DNA of 64,000 nucleotides from Rhodomicrobium vannielii ATCC 17100 (GTDB lineage: Bacteria; Pseudomonadota; Alphaproteobacteria; Rhizobiales; Rhodomicrobiaceae): assembly GCF_000166055.1 (NCBI RefSeq), contig NC_014664.1:2883501-2947500 (forward strand), read 5' to 3'. Positions 1-10,772 of this stretch are shown here, in pieces. The number at the start of each line of letters is the position of its first letter. Position 1 is the stretch's first letter. Both the position numbers and the translations under genes were made by a program. The notes beneath the pieces were generated by a model. The model saw only the letters and a program-made list of their open reading frames with translations. It ran no database searches and was not told the DNA's origin.

Positions 1-3000
1 CTTGTCCACAAAGCGCTGTTCCAGCCGCTTCTTGGCCTCGTCGTATTGACGGCGGATGGCTTCGATGCCGGACATCGCCTGCTCGTCCTTGAGCGCGATA
101 TCCCACCATTGGCTGCGCGGAACTTCGGACAGAAGCTCCTCGTTCGCCTCGGTGCCCTTGCGCAGACCCTTCGGACCGCGCGCGACTTCCTTGCCGATCA
201 GGATATCGCGAAGTCGGCCGTAGACGTTGCGGTCGAGGATGTGGAGTTCGTCGTCGCGGTCCTTCGCGAGACGCTCGATCTCCTCGCGCTCGATGGCCAT
301 CGCGCGCTCGTCTTTTTCGACGCCGTGGCGATTGAACACGCGCACTTCCACCACCGTACCGGCAACGCCGGGCGGCAGGCGGAGCGAGGTGTCGCGCACG
401 TCGGACGCCTTCTCGCCGAAGATGGCACGCAGAAGCTTTTCTTCCGGCGTCATCGGGCTTTCGCCCTTCGGCGTAATCTTGCCGACGAGAATATCGCCGG
501 GCTGAACTTCCGCACCGATGTAAACGATGCCCGCTTCGTCGAGGTTCTTCAGCGCTTCTTCCGAGACGTTTGGAATGTCGCGCGTGATTTCCTCCGGTCC
601 AAGCTTCGTATCGCGCGCGGAGACTTCAAACTCCTCAATATGGATCGAGGTGAAGACGTCCGTCGAAACGATGCGCTCGGAAAGCAGGATCGAGTCTTCG
701 AAGTTGTAGCCCTGCCACGGCATGAAGGCGAGGAGCACGTTCTTGCCGAGCGCCAGATCGCCGAGTTCGGTCGAGGGACCGTCCGCGATGATGTCGCCCT
801 GCTCGACACGGTCACCGACACGCACCAGCGGACGCTGGTTGATGCAGGTGTTCTGGTTCGAACGCTGGAACTTGCGCAGGTTGTAGATGTCCACGCCCGA
901 CTTCGACGGGTCCATCTCGTCGGTTGCGCGGATCACGATACGGGTAGCGTCCACCTGATCGATCACGCCCGAGCGCTTCGCCCCGATCGCAGCGCCCGAG
1001 TCGCGCGCCACGACGCTTTCCATGCCGGTGCCGACGAGCGGCGCCTCGGCGCGGATGAGCGGAACGGCCTGACGTTGCATGTTCGAGCCCATGAGCGCGC
1101 GGTTCGCGTCGTCGTTCTCAAGAAACGGGATGAGCGCGGCGGCCACGGACACGACCTGCTTCGGCGACACGTCGATGAAGTCCGCCTTCTCCTTCGCCAC
1201 GAGCGACACGTCGCCCTGGTGACGGCAGATGATGAGGTCTTCGGCGAAGCTGTTGTCGTCGTTGAGCTTCACATTCGCCTGGGCGATGTGACAGCGCGCC
1301 TCTTCCATCGCGGAGAGATAGATGACTTCGTCCGTCACCTTGCCGTCCACGACCTTGCGATACGGGCTTTCGATGAAGCCGTATTTGTTGACGCGCGCGA
1401 ACGTCGCCAGCGAGTTGATAAGGCCGATATTCGGGCCTTCCGGCGTTTCGATCGGACAGATACGGCCGTAATGCGTCGGATGCACGTCGCGGACTTCGAA
1501 GCCTGCGCGTTCACGCGTGAGACCGCCAGGTCCAAGCGCCGAGAGACGCCGCTTGTGCGTGATCTCGGAGAGCGGGTTCGTCTGGTCCATGAACTGCGAA
1601 AGCTGCGACGAGCCGAAGAACTCGCGCACCGCAGCGCTCGCAGGCTTCGCGTTGATGAGATCCTGCGGCATCACGGTGTCGATATCGACCGATGACATAC
1701 GCTCGCGGATGGCGCGCTCCATGCGGAGCAGGCCGAGGCGGTACTGATTTTCCATCAGCTCGCCAACGGAGCGGACGCGGCGATTGCCGAGGTTGTCGAT
1801 GTCGTCAACCTCGCCGCGGCCGTCACGAAGATCGACCAGCGTGCGAATCACCGAGATGATGTCGTCCTTCGTAAGGATGCGCATCTCGTCCGACTGCTTG
1901 ATGTCGAGACGGATGTTCATCTTCACGCGGCCGACCGATGACAGGTCGTAGCGCTCCTCGTCGAAGAACAGGCTCTTGAACAGCGCGCGCGCCGCGTCTT
2001 CCGTGGGCGGCTCGCCCGGACGCATGACGCGATAGATGTCGAACAGCGCTTCCTGCTGGTTCTGGTTCTTGTCGAGATGGAGCGTATTGCGGATGAACGA
2101 GCCGGTGTTCACATGGTCGATGTCGAGCACAGGCAGCTCTTCGACGCCAACATCGCGGAGCTTGTCGAGCATCTTGGTGTCGAGTTCGTCGCCCGCCTCG
2201 GCGTAGATCACGCCCGTCGTCATGTTGACGATGTCCTCGGCGAGATAGCGGCCGAACAGAGCCTCGTCAGGCACCGCGATGAACTTCACGCGCTCGGCGA
2301 GTTGGCGCACGAGGCGCGCATTCAGCTTCTTGCCCGCCTCGATGACAACTTCGCCCGTGTCGGCGTCGTAAATATCCTGCGTCGCCTTGAGGCCGCGCAT
2401 GCGCTCAGGGACGAAAGCGGTGCGCCAGCCCTGCTTCGTCGCCTCGAAGGAAATGCGATTGTAGAAGGTTTCGAGGATTTCCTCGTTGTTCATGCCCAGC
2501 GCGTAAAGCAGCGTCGTCGCCGGAAGCTTGCGCTTGCGGTCGATACGCGCATAGACGATGTCCTTCGCGTCGAACTCGAAATCGAGCCACGAGCCACGAT
2601 AGGGGATGATGCGCGCCGCGAACAAAAGCTTGCCCGAGGAGTGGCTCTTGCCGCCATCGTGGTGGAAGAACACGCCCGGCGAACGGTGCATCTGCGAGAC
2701 GATCACGCGCTCCGTGCCGTTGATCACGAAGGTGCCGTTCGACGTCATGAACGGGATGTCGCCCATATAAACGTCCTGCTCCTTGATGTCGCGGACGGAC
2801 CGGGAGCCGGTCTCCTCGTTGACGTCGAAGGTGATCAGGCGTAACTTTACCTTCAGCGGCGCGGCGAAGGTCATGCTTCGCTGCTGGCATTCATCTACGT
2901 CATATTTCGGCGGCTCGAAGTCATAGCGGACAAATTCGAGTTGCGCTTTGTCCGAAAAATCCTTTATGGGGAAGATCGAGGCAAAGACCGCCTGCAAACC

Positions 3001-3153
3001 GGTGTTCGCGCGCCCGCCTACCGGGTCTTGCACCATGAGAAATTGATCGTAGGACTGCTTCTGTACCTCGATCAAATTCGGCATTTCGGCGGCGTCGGCG
3101 ATATTCCCGAAGCGCTTGCGAATACGTTTACGGCCGATAAACGTCTGCGCCAT
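1..3153 (-). CDS. rpoB: RNA polymerase beta subunit, 3' part cut by window edge
   Basis: Catalytic beta subunit of RNA polymerase. The start codon at 3153 follows a GGAGAT ribosome site, and the protein opens with [16 protein letters not shown]. About 1051 residues are present; the family is near 1370, so the C-terminal quarter lies beyond position 1. The rifampicin-binding segment (about 1500-1640) reads [19 protein letters not shown] followed by [13 protein letters not shown]. The Asp, His and Ser positions known from resistance mutations are wild type, and one Asn of the E. coli sequence is Thr here. The large open frames on the opposite strand are codon-bias shadows. It is last in the visible rplKAJL-rpoB order, 226 nt after rplL, with a hairpin in the spacer. 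Confidence 0.98.
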   Translation of the reverse strand, partial: MAQTFIGRKRIRKRFGNIADAAEMPNLIEVQKQSYDQFLMVQDPVGGRANTGLQAVFASIFPIKDFSDKAQLEFVRYDFEPPKYDVDECQQRSMTFAAPLKVKLRLITFDVNEETGSRSVRDIKEQDVYMGDIPFMTSNGTFVINGTERVIVSQMHRSPGVFFHHDGGKSHSSGKLLFAARIIPYRGSWLDFEFDAKDIVYARIDRKRKLPATTLLYALGMNNEEILETFYNRISFEATKQGWRTAFVPERMRGLKATQDIYDADTGEVVIEAGKKLNARLVRQLAERVKFIAVPDEALFGRYLAEDIVNMTTGVIYAEAGDELDTKMLDKLRDVGVEELPVLDIDHVNTGSFIRNTLHLDKNQNQQEALFDIYRVMRPGEPPTEDAARALFKSLFFDEERYDLSSVGRVKMNIRLDIKQSDEMRILTKDDIISVIRTLVDLRDGRGEVDDIDNLGNRRVRSVGELMENQYRLGLLRMERAIRERMSSVDIDTVMPQDLINAKPASAAVREFFGSSQLSQFMDQTNPLSEITHKRRLSALGPGGLTRERAGFEVRDVHPTHYGRICPIETPEGPNIGLINSLATFARVNKYGFIESPYRKVVDGKVTDEVIYLSAMEEARCHIAQANVKLNDDNSFAEDLIICRHQGDVSLVAKEKADFIDVSPKQVVSVAAALIPFLENDDANRALMGSNMQRQAVPLIRAEAPLVGTGMESVVARDSGAAIGAKRSGVIDQVDATRIVIRATDEMDPSKSGVDIYNLRKFQRSNQNTCINQRPLVRVGDRVEQGDIIADGPSTELGDLALGKNVLLAFMPWQGYNFEDSILLSERIVSTDVFTSIHIEEFEVSARDTKLGPEEITRDIPNVSEEALKNLDEAGIVYIGAEVQPGDILVGKITPKGESPMTPEEKLLRAIFGEKASDVRDTSLRLPPGVAGTVVEVRVFNRHGVEKDERAMAIEREEIERLAKDRDDELHILDRNVYGRLRDILIGKEVARGPKGLRKGTEANEELLSEVPRSQWWDIALKDEQAMSGIEAIRRQYDEAKKRLEQRFVDK

Positions 3154-3351
3154 TTGATCTCCTCATTTTCACCGGGCGGCGGCTTGTCCTGCACGCCTTA
3201 GCGATTCGGGCGTCGCGATAGAGCCTATTTCTTGGGAAGCCTCCTGATATGGCATCCCATTAACGATTTTCAAGCCCTGTCGGGCACCTCTATCCCGCCT
3301 TTTTTTAGGCCGAACCAAGGCACCCGAGGGCCGATGCAGTCCAGAAACGAG

Positions 3352-3369
3352 GGCCGGGCGAACCCGGCC
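3352..3369 (-). terminator. Hairpin between rplL and rpoB (likely partial terminator/attenuator)
   Basis: Read on the minus strand, a perfect 7-bp GC stem (GGCCGGG/CCCGGCC) closes a TTCG tetraloop 11 nt after the rplL stop codon. It is followed by a short T-containing stretch (CTCGTTTCT), not a long U-tract. In E. coli a weak terminator at this place reduces transcription of rpoB relative to the ribosomal protein genes. The position and shape fit that role here, but termination efficiency cannot be read from sequence. Confidence 0.6.
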
Positions 3370-3379
3370 ACCCGCATTC

Positions 3380-3763
3380 TTACTTGATGTCGACCTTGGC
3401 GCCAGCCGCTTCGATCTTCTTCTTGATCTCTTCGGCTTCGGTCTTGGACACGGCTTCCTTGATCGCCTTCGGCGCGCCCTCAACGAGGTCCTTCGCTTCT
3501 TTCAGGCCGAGACCCGTGATCGCGCGGACTTCCTTGATGACGTTGATCTTCTGAGCACCGGCTTCGGTGAGAATGACGTCGAATTCTGTCTTCTCTTCTT
3601 CTTCTGCCGCCGCTGCCGCTCCGGGGATCGGGCCGGCGAACACCGGCGCGGCCGCAGCCGCAGACACGCCCCACTTGTCTTCGAGGAGCTTCACCAGCTC
3701 AGAGATTTCGAGAACCGTCAGACCCGACAGTTCCTGATACAGCTTTTCAAATTTCTCAGACAT
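3380..3763 (-). CDS. rplL: 50S ribosomal protein L7/L12
   Basis: Acidic stalk protein of the large ribosomal subunit, which recruits translation GTPases. It has 127 residues, normal for the family. The N-terminal dimerisation domain (about 1-33, [19 protein letters not shown]) is followed by an Ala/Glu-rich hinge (about 34-58). The conserved C-terminal domain (about 60-127) contains the [20 protein letters not shown] stretch that contacts elongation factors. It lies 56 nt downstream of rplJ and is probably co-transcribed and stoichiometrically controlled with it. Confidence 0.97.
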   Translation of the reverse strand: MSEKFEKLYQELSGLTVLEISELVKLLEDKWGVSAAAAAPVFAGPIPGAAAAAEEEEKTEFDVILTEAGAQKINVIKEVRAITGLGLKEAKDLVEGAPKAIKEAVSKTEAEEIKKKIEAAGAKVDIK

Positions 3764-3819
3764 TTTGACCTCAGTGCATTCGATGATTGATTGGTGTTGG
3801 GAGACCCTGCCTCAAACCA

Positions 3820-4347
3820 TCACGCCGCTTCTTGCTTTTCCTGCTTTTCCTTGTACGCCGCAAGGACACCCACGAGGTTCTGCGCGGGAGCATTGAGCTG
3901 CCGCACGAGATTGGTGCCAGGCGCAAGGAACACGCTGAGCAGCTTGGAGCGCAGTTCTTCCATGGACGGAATGGCCGCCAGAGCCTTGACGCTGTCCGCG
4001 TCAAGCGCCTGCTTGCCGAGAAGACCGCCAACAATCACGAACTTGTCGGTAGTCTTGGCAAAATCGGCTGCCACTTTCGCTGCCGTCACCGGGTCTTTCG
4101 CGAAAGCGATGCCCGTCGGCTCAAGGAAGAGATCCGCGCCAGCACCGTCAGCGGTGTTGGCAAGTGCAATTTTGGCGAGACGATTCTTGATGACTTTAAA
4201 CTGAGCCCCGGCGCCGCCCATGCGACGGCGAAGTTCAGTCATTTGCGCTACGGTCAGACCTTTGTAGCGCGCCACCACGACAGAGCCGCTTGTCGTGAAG
4301 ATGTCGTTGAGAGTCTCAACCATCTCCTTTTTTTCAGCTCTATCCAC
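3820..4347 (-). CDS. rplJ: 50S ribosomal protein L10
   Basis: L10 anchors the L7/L12 dimers to 23S rRNA. It has 175 residues, starting MDRAEKKEMVETLNDIF. The N-terminal RNA-binding domain carries VVVARYKGLTVAQM and the typical LRRRMGGAGAQFKVIKNRL; the C-terminal helix that binds L7/L12 dimers is present. The gene follows a 311-nt leader after rplA. In characterised bacteria L10 (with L12) represses its own leader, and the spacer here is long enough for that. Confidence 0.97.
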   Translation of the reverse strand: MDRAEKKEMVETLNDIFTTSGSVVVARYKGLTVAQMTELRRRMGGAGAQFKVIKNRLAKIALANTADGAGADLFLEPTGIAFAKDPVTAAKVAADFAKTTDKFVIVGGLLGKQALDADSVKALAAIPSMEELRSKLLSVFLAPGTNLVRQLNAPAQNLVGVLAAYKEKQEKQEAA

Positions 4348-4658
4348 CGCTTCTCTCCGTTAAAGACGAACCGCATCGCCGCGGGCCGCCGCTACGATCA
4401 CGCCGCGCGCCTCGAAGGAAGGCGAGCGACTGCTCAGTCCTGTCCCGAGGCGTGATAAGACGCGATCCACCAACCGGAAATCCGGCCAAAGAGATCACTC
4501 AAAATCCATTCCCCCGTCTCATGCAGGCGATTATTAAGCCTCGGGCCGAAACCCTTGGCGCCAGCAATCTTGGACAGGCTGCCCCCGCTGGAGCGGAGAC
4601 AGCGCCGAAGCGTTGCCGCTTCGGCATTTCCCGGACGGCGAACCGCCCGAAACCTTTG
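4348..4658 (-). promoter_or_regulatory. rplJL leader region with stem-loops, no gene
   Basis: A 311-nt gap between rplA and rplJ with no credible ORF. On the minus strand it opens with a hairpin around GGGCGG-TTCG-CCGTCC (about 4629-4646) just after the rplA stop. A perfect 8-bp stem follows, GCCGAAGC/GCTTCGGC with a 6-nt loop (4604-4625). This is where the L10-binding autoregulatory leader and a secondary promoter usually lie. I cannot identify the L10-binding kink by eye, so the regulatory role is inferred from position. Confidence 0.5.
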
Positions 4659-5372
4659 TTACTGCGCGGCTGCCGCACCCGCGCCGATCAGCGTCGCGGG
4701 TTCGACCTTAACGCCCGGCCCCATCGTGGAGCTGAGCGCGATGCGCTTCACGAACGTACCCTTGGCGCCCGACGGCCTGGCCTTGACCACCGCGTCGGCA
4801 AACGCCTTGATGTTCTCAACGAGCGCCGTTTCGGTGAAACTCGCCTTGCCGATACCGGCGTGCAGAATGCCCGCCTTCTCGACGCGAAACTCAACCGCGC
4901 CGCCCTTTGCACCGCGAATGGCTTCCGTGACGTCCATCGTCACGGTGCCGACCTTCGGGTTCGGCATCATGCCGCGCGGCCCGAGGATCTTGCCGAGACG
5001 GCCGACGAGCGGCATCATGTCCGGCGTCGCGATGCACTTGTCGAAGGTGATATTGCCGCCCTGGACCTCAGCGACGAGTTCCTCGGCGCCGATAACGTCA
5101 GCTCCCGCAGCCTTCGCCTCATCGGCCTTGGCCCCACGCGCGAACACCGCGACGCGCACCGTACGGCCCGTGCCATTCGGCAGAGCGCAAACACCGCGCA
5201 CCATCTGGTCCGCATAACGCGGGTCGACACCGAGATTGATCGAAATCTCGATCGTCTCGTCGAACTTCGCTTTCGCGCTACCCTTCACGAGCTTGACGGC
5301 ATCATCAATCGCATAGAGCTTCTCGCGAACGACGCTCTTCTTGGCTTCCTTCAAACGCTTTCCATCGGCCAT
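4659..5372 (-). CDS. rplA: 50S ribosomal protein L1
   Basis: L1 builds the mobile L1 stalk at the ribosomal E site. It has 237 residues, normal length, starting [15 protein letters not shown]. Recognisable L1 features include [22 protein letters not shown] near the N-terminus, the [20 protein letters not shown] signature in the middle and the [13 protein letters not shown]-like tail region. The start is 5 nt after the rplK stop, so the two are almost certainly one transcript. L1 classically represses the rplKA message; no specific site was identified here. Confidence 0.97.
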   Translation of the reverse strand: MADGKRLKEAKKSVVREKLYAIDDAVKLVKGSAKAKFDETIEISINLGVDPRYADQMVRGVCALPNGTGRTVRVAVFARGAKADEAKAAGADVIGAEELVAEVQGGNITFDKCIATPDMMPLVGRLGKILGPRGMMPNPKVGTVTMDVTEAIRGAKGGAVEFRVEKAGILHAGIGKASFTETALVENIKAFADAVVKARPSGAKGTFVKRIALSSTMGPGVKVEPATLIGAGAAAAQ

Positions 5373-5377
5373 GGCGC

Positions 5378-5806
5378 TTATTCCTTCACCGTGAGGCCCA
5401 TGGAACGGGCGGAGCCAGCAATAATCTTCGCAGCTTGATCGATGCTTGTGGCGTTGAGATCCTTCATCTTCTTTTCGGCGATCTCGCGCACCTGAGCCAT
5501 CGTCACCGTGCCGGCATCCGTCTGACCGGGCGTCTTCGACCCGCTCTTGATGCCCGCCGCCTTCTTCAGGAAGTAAGACGCCGGCGGCGTCTTCATCGCA
5601 AAGGAGAAGGACTTGTCGCCGTAATACGTGATGACCACGGGCACGGGCGAACCGGGCTCCATTTCCTTGGTCACGGCGTTGAATTCTTTGCAGAACATCA
5701 TGATGTTCAGGCCGCGCTGACCGAGCGCGGGACCAATCGGAGGCGACGGGTTGGCCGCGCCCGCAGGCACTTGCAGCTTGATATAGCCTATAATTTTCTT
5801 AGCCAT
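5378..5806 (-). CDS. rplK: 50S ribosomal protein L11
   Basis: L11 binds the GTPase-associated centre of 23S rRNA. It has 142 residues, standard length. The Pro-rich loop [20 protein letters not shown] near the N-terminus is the diagnostic motif (thiostrepton-site domain). The C-terminal RNA-binding domain contains the [20 protein letters not shown] stretch. It sits 124 nt downstream of nusG and immediately upstream of rplA. Confidence 0.97.
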   Translation of the reverse strand: MAKKIIGYIKLQVPAGAANPSPPIGPALGQRGLNIMMFCKEFNAVTKEMEPGSPVPVVITYYGDKSFSFAMKTPPASYFLKKAAGIKSGSKTPGQTDAGTVTMAQVREIAEKKMKDLNATSIDQAAKIIAGSARSMGLTVKE

Positions 5807-5930
5807 GTAAGCCTCTCAGGAGCAACGCGCTCCGGGGTTGAGGATTGTGGTTCGGCCATTGACGTCGCGCCTGGCAAGCGAAACGCCGACCTCCCACACG
5901 AAAGCCCGACTCGAAGAACCGCGCGATGCG

Positions 5931-6461
5931 CTAGATCTTCTCCACCTGGGCGTATTCCAGCTCGACCGGGGTCGCCCGGCCGAAGATGGAAACTGCGACC
6001 TTGAGCCGCGCGCGCTCTTCGTCCACTTCTTCCACATGCCCGCTGAAGGATGCGAAAGGACCGTCCGCGACGCGCACCTGCTCGCCGATCTCGAAGGAAA
6101 TGGAGGGCTTCGGCCGCTCCACGCCTTCTTTCACCTGATTGAGAATACGCTGAGCTTCGATCTCGGAAATCGGCTGCGGCTTGTTGTCCGCGCCAAGAAA
6201 TCCGGTGACTTTCGGCGTATTCTTGATCAACAAAAACGCCCGGTCGTTCATGTCCATCTTCACAAGGACATAACCCGGGAAAAACTTGCGCTCGGTGGCG
6301 ACCTTACGTCCGCGCCGCACTTCGACGACTTCTTCCATCGGCACGACGATGTCTTCGAAGCACTCATCGAGACCCGCAGCCGCGGCGCGTTCGCGGATGG
6401 AATCCGCGACCTTCTTTTCGAAGTTCGAATAGGCGTGAACGATATACCAGCGCTTTGTCAT
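5931..6461 (-). CDS. nusG: Transcription termination/antitermination protein NusG
   Basis: Elongation factor that binds RNA polymerase and couples it to Rho or the ribosome. It has 176 residues. The N-terminal NGN domain starts MTKRWYIVHAYSNFEKKVA and contains the FFPGYVLVKMDMND core. The C-terminal KOW domain (about 120-176) holds GEQVRVADGPFASFSGHVEE. The length lacks the extra domain of some actinobacterial and Thermotoga forms. It lies 37 nt after secE in the conserved secE-nusG-rplK order. Confidence 0.97.
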   Translation of the reverse strand: MTKRWYIVHAYSNFEKKVADSIRERAAAAGLDECFEDIVVPMEEVVEVRRGRKVATERKFFPGYVLVKMDMNDRAFLLIKNTPKVTGFLGADNKPQPISEIEAQRILNQVKEGVERPKPSISFEIGEQVRVADGPFASFSGHVEEVDEERARLKVAVSIFGRATPVELEYAQVEKI

Positions 6462-6498
6462 TATTTTTGCTGCTTTTAGTTACGAATATTTTAAGCGC

Positions 6499-6696
6499 TT
6501 AGTGGCCGAGCCGCAAAAGATGGGCGATACCCCAACTGAATATCTGGTCGGCGAGCAGGAAAAAGACGGACGCCAGCACCGCCATGATCACGACCATGAT
6601 CGTGGTCACAATGGTTTCGCGCCGCGAGGGCCATACGACCTTCGCGGTTTCGGCGCGCACCTGCTGCAAATATTCGAATGGACCGGTTCTAGCCAT
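6499..6696 (-). CDS. secE: Preprotein translocase subunit SecE
   Basis: Small subunit of the SecYEG channel in the inner membrane. It has 65 residues, the short one-helix form typical of most bacteria. The amphipathic N-terminus carries the conserved TAKVVWPSRRET element that clamps SecY, followed by one transmembrane helix (about residues 29-50). It lies between tRNA-Trp and nusG, the usual bacterial arrangement. Confidence 0.95.
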   Translation of the reverse strand: MARTGPFEYLQQVRAETAKVVWPSRRETIVTTIMVVIMAVLASVFFLLADQIFSWGIAHLLRLGH

Positions 6697-6797
6697 ATTT
6701 TCTCAACACCGATGCGGAAGCGCTTTCGCTTTCGCTATTCAAACGTCTTCGTAATGTTTCGAGTGCCCGATTTTCGAGTTTCTCTGCCACCGTGAAG

Positions 6798-6874
6798 TGG
6801 CAGGAGTGGAGGGACTCGAACCCCCAACCCCCGGTTTTGGAGACCGGTGCTCTAGCCGATTGAGCTACACTCCT
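6798..6874 (-). tRNA. trnW: tRNA-Trp (anticodon CCA)
   Basis: A full cloverleaf on the minus strand. The acceptor stem is AGGAGTG/CACTCCT, the D-arm is AGCTCAATCGGCTAGAGC, the anticodon stem-loop CGGTCTCCAAAACCG has CCA, and the T-arm contains GGTTCGAGTCC. Discriminator base G and an encoded CCA tail occupy 6798-6801. tRNA-Trp directly upstream of secE is a widely conserved linkage. Confidence 0.96.
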
Positions 6875-7121
6875 CCATCCATCCGGTTAAGGGCAAGCCG
6901 CCGGAAAGAATGGTTCGAACCAATACCTAACCGCCTGCTACGGTCCTTACCAGTAGTAGGGATTTGATAGCTATCACGCAAGCGGACGCAATGCCAAGCA
7001 TTTTTCGAGGGCGCGCGGAACAATTTGCGCTTGTCAAGCGGCTTCGAAAAACGCGGGATCGCGCCTCTGCCACGCTTTTTTCGTTGAGCGCCACGCCAAT
7101 CTTGGTAATGTGACGTTCGCG

Positions 7122-7195
7122 CGGGTGTAGCTCAATGGTAGAGCAGCAGCCTTCCAAGCTGAATACCCGGGTTCGATTCCCGGTACCCGCTCCAA
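7122..7195 (+). tRNA. trnG: tRNA-Gly (anticodon TCC)
   Basis: A complete cloverleaf: acceptor GCGGGTG paired with TACCCGC, D-arm AGCTCAATGGTAGAGC, and anticodon stem-loop CAGCCTTCCAAGCTG with TCC. The T-arm has GGGTTCGATTCCC, with encoded CCA at the end. It is divergent from tRNA-Trp; the 247-nt spacer between the two tRNAs (6875-7121) contains nothing else I can support. Confidence 0.96.
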
Positions 7196-7321
7196 CCCTC
7201 CGACCTCAACCGATTTGCGGCTAATCCGCCGAGACGATTCCGCGCTCACGGAAACGTGAGGAAAGTGGTTTCCTGCACGCTCGCTTGCTTGTACAAAAAG
7301 AGAAGCACAAGCGGAGGGTTA

Positions 7322-9115
7322 GTGAGCGCGTCCATCAACATGCAGGCCTATAGTGACGCGCTCGTCGTGCTGGGTACGGCGGGGATCATTATCCCCATGG
7401 TGCATGCGTGGGGCCTGAGCCCGGTCCTCGGCTGGCTCGGCGCCGGCGTCCTGCTAGGGCCGCTGGGGCTTGGCTCGTTCATCCCGCAAGCGCCCTTCCT
7501 TTACTGGTTCACGGTTGTCGATCCGAGCCACATTTCCGGCTTCGCGGATCTCGGCGTTGTATTCCTTCTCTTTCTGATCGGCCTCGAACTGTCTTACGAG
7601 CGGCTCATCGCCATGCGGCGGCTGGTCTTCGGACTCGGCGGCCTTCAGGTAGCGATCACGGCGGCGATCATCGCCATCATCGTGAAAGGGCTCGGATATT
7701 CCGGCGTGGTGGCGGCCATTCTCGGCGGCTGTCTCGCGCTGTCTTCAACGGCCATCGTGCTGGAAGTCCTGTCGCGGCAGAACCGCCTGCGAACGAGCAC
7801 CGGCATTGCGTCATTCTCCGTGCTGCTCGCGCAGGATCTCGCCGTCATTCCGATCCTGATCTTCGTGTCGATCCTCGGCGCGCATGGCGGCTCCGTGATC
7901 GAGACCGCCGAGCACGCCGTCGTGCATGCGCTCGCCGCCATAGCGATCATCATTTTTGTGGGGCGCGCGTTTCTTCGCCCGCTGTTTCGTCAGGTCGCGC
8001 GAACGAAATCTCGGGAACTGTTCATCGCCGCAACGCTGTTCGTGATCGTGGGAACGGGCGTGGTCGCCGCGCTCGCCAACCTCTCGATGGCGCTCGGCGC
8101 ATTCGTTGCGGGCGTGCTGCTCGCCGAAACGGAATACCGCCACGCCATCGAAACGGTCGTCGAGCCGGTCAAGGGCCTGCTGCTAGGAATGTTCTTTTTC
8201 ACCGTCGGCATGGGCATAGATTTCCGCGAGCTGCTGCATTGGCCGATCTGGCTGCCCGCGTGTGTCGTGGGACTCATCGCGCTGAAGGCCGCCATACTGA
8301 TTCCGCTCGCACGCGCATTCGGCGTGCCTTGGGCGGCGGCGATCGAAAGCGGGCTGCTGATGGGACCGGGCGGTGAGTTCGCGTTCGTCGGTATCACCCT
8401 CGCGGCGTCTCTCGGCGTGATAAACCGCGACGCATCGAGTTTTTCGCTCGCGGTCACGTCGCTGACGATGGCGCTGATCCCGCTGCTTTCGATCCTGGCG
8501 AACCGCATCACGCCGCTCATCCTGAAGCCGCGGCCGATAAACCCGGCGGTCGCCGCCGAGCCGCTACCGCAGACCCGACACGCCATCGTCGTGGGATATG
8601 GACGCGTCGGCCGGGTTGTCTGCGAGATGCTGGAGAAAAACGGCGTGCCTTATACGGCGGTCGATAGCGACACCGCTGCTGTGACGCAAGGCCGTGCTAT
8701 CGGGCATTCGGTCTATTACGGCAACGCCATCAACCCGCCGTTTCTCAAGGCATGCGGGGTGATGGACGCCTCCGCAGTCGTCGTCACCATTCATGTCCAA
8801 CCCATGATCGACGATATCGTGGAGGAGGTGCGGCGGCTTCGGCCAGACGTGCCGATCATTTCCCGCGCCAGGGACGAAGGCCACGCACGGCATCTCTATA
8901 CGATCGGCGTCACAGACGCCGTGCCCGTCGTGACCGAGGCGAGTTTCCAGCTCGCGGAATCGACGCTCCTTTCGCTGGGGCTTCCCGTCGATGCCGTCGA
9001 GAAAACGATCCAGGCGCGGCGCGCGCAGGTGCGGGCGGAATTGCAGCCGCATCCCATAGTGGCCCGCCCTCGCGAGGCCGCCGCCGGCGCCGCGGAGAGT
9101 ACCGAGGTCGTCTGA
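7322..9115 (+). CDS. Kef-type monovalent cation:proton antiporter (CPA2) with RCK domain
   Basis: Inner-membrane antiporter of the CPA2 family. The N-terminal Na+/H+ exchanger domain is strongly hydrophobic with roughly twelve helices (about residues 10-390), including LGVVFLLFLIGLELS and the SSTAIVLEVL motif. The cytosolic RCK_N/TrkA-N domain has the nucleotide-binding GYGRVGR near residue 425. A C-terminal charged tail follows. I chose GTG at 7322 because GGAGGG sits just upstream; an in-frame start further upstream (7256) has no ribosome site, and an ATG lies at 7340. It may be KefB-like potassium efflux, but substrate cannot be assigned from sequence. Confidence 0.85.
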   Translation: MSASINMQAYSDALVVLGTAGIIIPMVHAWGLSPVLGWLGAGVLLGPLGLGSFIPQAPFLYWFTVVDPSHISGFADLGVVFLLFLIGLELSYERLIAMRRLVFGLGGLQVAITAAIIAIIVKGLGYSGVVAAILGGCLALSSTAIVLEVLSRQNRLRTSTGIASFSVLLAQDLAVIPILIFVSILGAHGGSVIETAEHAVVHALAAIAIIIFVGRAFLRPLFRQVARTKSRELFIAATLFVIVGTGVVAALANLSMALGAFVAGVLLAETEYRHAIETVVEPVKGLLLGMFFFTVGMGIDFRELLHWPIWLPACVVGLIALKAAILIPLARAFGVPWAAAIESGLLMGPGGEFAFVGITLAASLGVINRDASSFSLAVTSLTMALIPLLSILANRITPLILKPRPINPAVAAEPLPQTRHAIVVGYGRVGRVVCEMLEKNGVPYTAVDSDTAAVTQGRAIGHSVYYGNAINPPFLKACGVMDASAVVVTIHVQPMIDDIVEEVRRLRPDVPIISRARDEGHARHLYTIGVTDAVPVVTEASFQLAESTLLSLGLPVDAVEKTIQARRAQVRAELQPHPIVARPREAAAGAAESTEVV

Positions 9116-9277
9116 TCCGGTCGCCGCTTTGACCGCAAAACCTCGCCGTCGAAAAACACCGCGGTTCGTCCCGCGAGTTGACCCTCGGCACAACGCCCTT
9201 TATCGCGGCGGCGGAAAACGCTACATTTCCCTAAGCGCCGCATGGCGCTCTTTTTGTTTCAGCGAGATTTTCACGAA

Positions 9278-10624
9278 ATGCCGAAGCCGGTAGCAGAGCG
9301 GGCCGCATCCAACGCGCCCAAGGTGGGATTTGTCAGCCTCGGCTGCGCGAAGGCGCTGGTCGACTCCGAGCGCATCCTCACCCGGCTTCGCGCCGAGGGC
9401 TACGTGATCTCGCCCGACTATGACGGCGCGGACGTTGTCGTCGTGAACACCTGCGGCTTCCTCGACAGCGCGAAAGCCGAAAGCCTCGACGCCATCGGCG
9501 AGGCCATGGCCGAAAACGGCCGCGTGATCGTCACGGGGTGTTTCGGTGTCGAAGATCGTCGTATTCGTGATTCGTTCCCGGGTGTTCTGGCCGTAACCGG
9601 CCCGCACCAATACGACGCCGTGGTGAACGCGATCCACGCCGCCGCGCCCGCGCCGCATGCGCCGTTCCTCGATCTCGTGCCGCGCGCCGGGCTCCGCCTC
9701 ACGCCGCCGCATTACGCGTATCTCAAGATCTCCGAGGGCTGCCATAACCGCTGCTCGTTCTGCATCATCCCGCAGCTTCGCGGCGACCTAGCCAGCCGCC
9801 CCGCCGCCGATGTGCTCGCGGAAGCCGAAGCGCTTGTCGAAGGCGGTGCGAAGGAATTGCTCGTCATCAGTCAGGACACGAGCGCTTACGGACTCGACCT
9901 GAAATACACCGCAAGCGACTGGCGCGGCTCACCCGTGAAGGCGCGACTCACCGAGCTTTGCGACGCGCTCGGGTCGCTTGGCGCATGGGTGCGGCTGCAC
10001 TACGTCTATCCTTATCCGCATGTGGACGAGCTTCTGCCGCTGATGGCGGAGGGCAAGATCCTGCCGTATCTCGACATTCCGTTTCAGCACGCCTCGCTCT
10101 CCGTGCTGAAGGCGATGCGCCGCCCCGCCAATCAGGAAAAGACGCTCGAAACCATCCGCCGCTGGCGCGAGGCCGTGCCGGACCTCGGCCTTCGCTCGAC
10201 CTTCATCGTCGGCTTCCCCGGCGAGACGGAGGAGGATTTTGCAGTCCTGCTCGACTGGCTGCGCGAGGCAAAGCTGACGCGTGTCGGCTGTTTCAAATAT
10301 GAAAACGTGGAAGGTGCGCCGAGCCGCGCGCTCGACGGTCAGGTGCCGGAAGATGTGAAGGCCGAACGCTTCGCGCGGCTCATGGAGGTGCAACGCGAGG
10401 TGAGCGCCGCCGTGCTCGCGGGTCAGGTCGGCAAGACCATCGACGTCATCATCGACGAAGTGGACGAAGACGGCGCCACGGGGCGCGGTCCGTGGGACGC
10501 GCCGGAAATCGATGGCTCGGTGCTGTTCGAGGATGCGGGCGACATGGAGCCGGGCGACATGGTCCGCGCGACCATCATTGAGGCGGACGACTACGACCTG
10601 TGGGCGGAGCCGGTCGCGGAATAG
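9278..10624 (+). CDS. rimO: Ribosomal protein S12 methylthiotransferase RimO
   Basis: Radical-SAM enzyme that adds a methylthio group to an Asp of ribosomal protein S12. The N-terminal UPF0004 domain starts [19 protein letters not shown] and holds the three Cys for the auxiliary cluster (SLGCAK, NTCGF, TGCFG). The radical-SAM CxxxCxxC motif is CHNRCSFC at about 155-162. A C-terminal TRAM domain follows (about 385-448). [12 protein letters not shown] separates RimO from MiaB. The start at 9278 gives the usual length; an in-frame ATG at 9242 adds 12 residues and has no clear ribosome site. It appears to be a single gene. Confidence 0.93.
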   Translation: MPKPVAERAASNAPKVGFVSLGCAKALVDSERILTRLRAEGYVISPDYDGADVVVVNTCGFLDSAKAESLDAIGEAMAENGRVIVTGCFGVEDRRIRDSFPGVLAVTGPHQYDAVVNAIHAAAPAPHAPFLDLVPRAGLRLTPPHYAYLKISEGCHNRCSFCIIPQLRGDLASRPAADVLAEAEALVEGGAKELLVISQDTSAYGLDLKYTASDWRGSPVKARLTELCDALGSLGAWVRLHYVYPYPHVDELLPLMAEGKILPYLDIPFQHASLSVLKAMRRPANQEKTLETIRRWREAVPDLGLRSTFIVGFPGETEEDFAVLLDWLREAKLTRVGCFKYENVEGAPSRALDGQVPEDVKAERFARLMEVQREVSAAVLAGQVGKTIDVIIDEVDEDGATGRGPWDAPEIDGSVLFEDAGDMEPGDMVRATIIEADDYDLWAEPVAE

Positions 10625-10772
10625 AAGATGCGACCGCTACTCTGCTTTCCATGTAACGCAAGCAAGCGCCTCGCGCGGGAAAACGCGCTGGCGCTGTTTG
10701 CCTTCGGAAGGGAGCGGAGCGAAAGTCAAGCGAAGCGGCCACCCGTTCGCATGACGAGAAGCGCCGATAAGT

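Noticed and set aside
46-1695. A 549-codon plus-strand open frame opposite rpoB
   Set aside because: Antisense shadow of a strongly conserved gene in high-GC DNA; its translation shows only low-complexity Arg/Asp/His composition.
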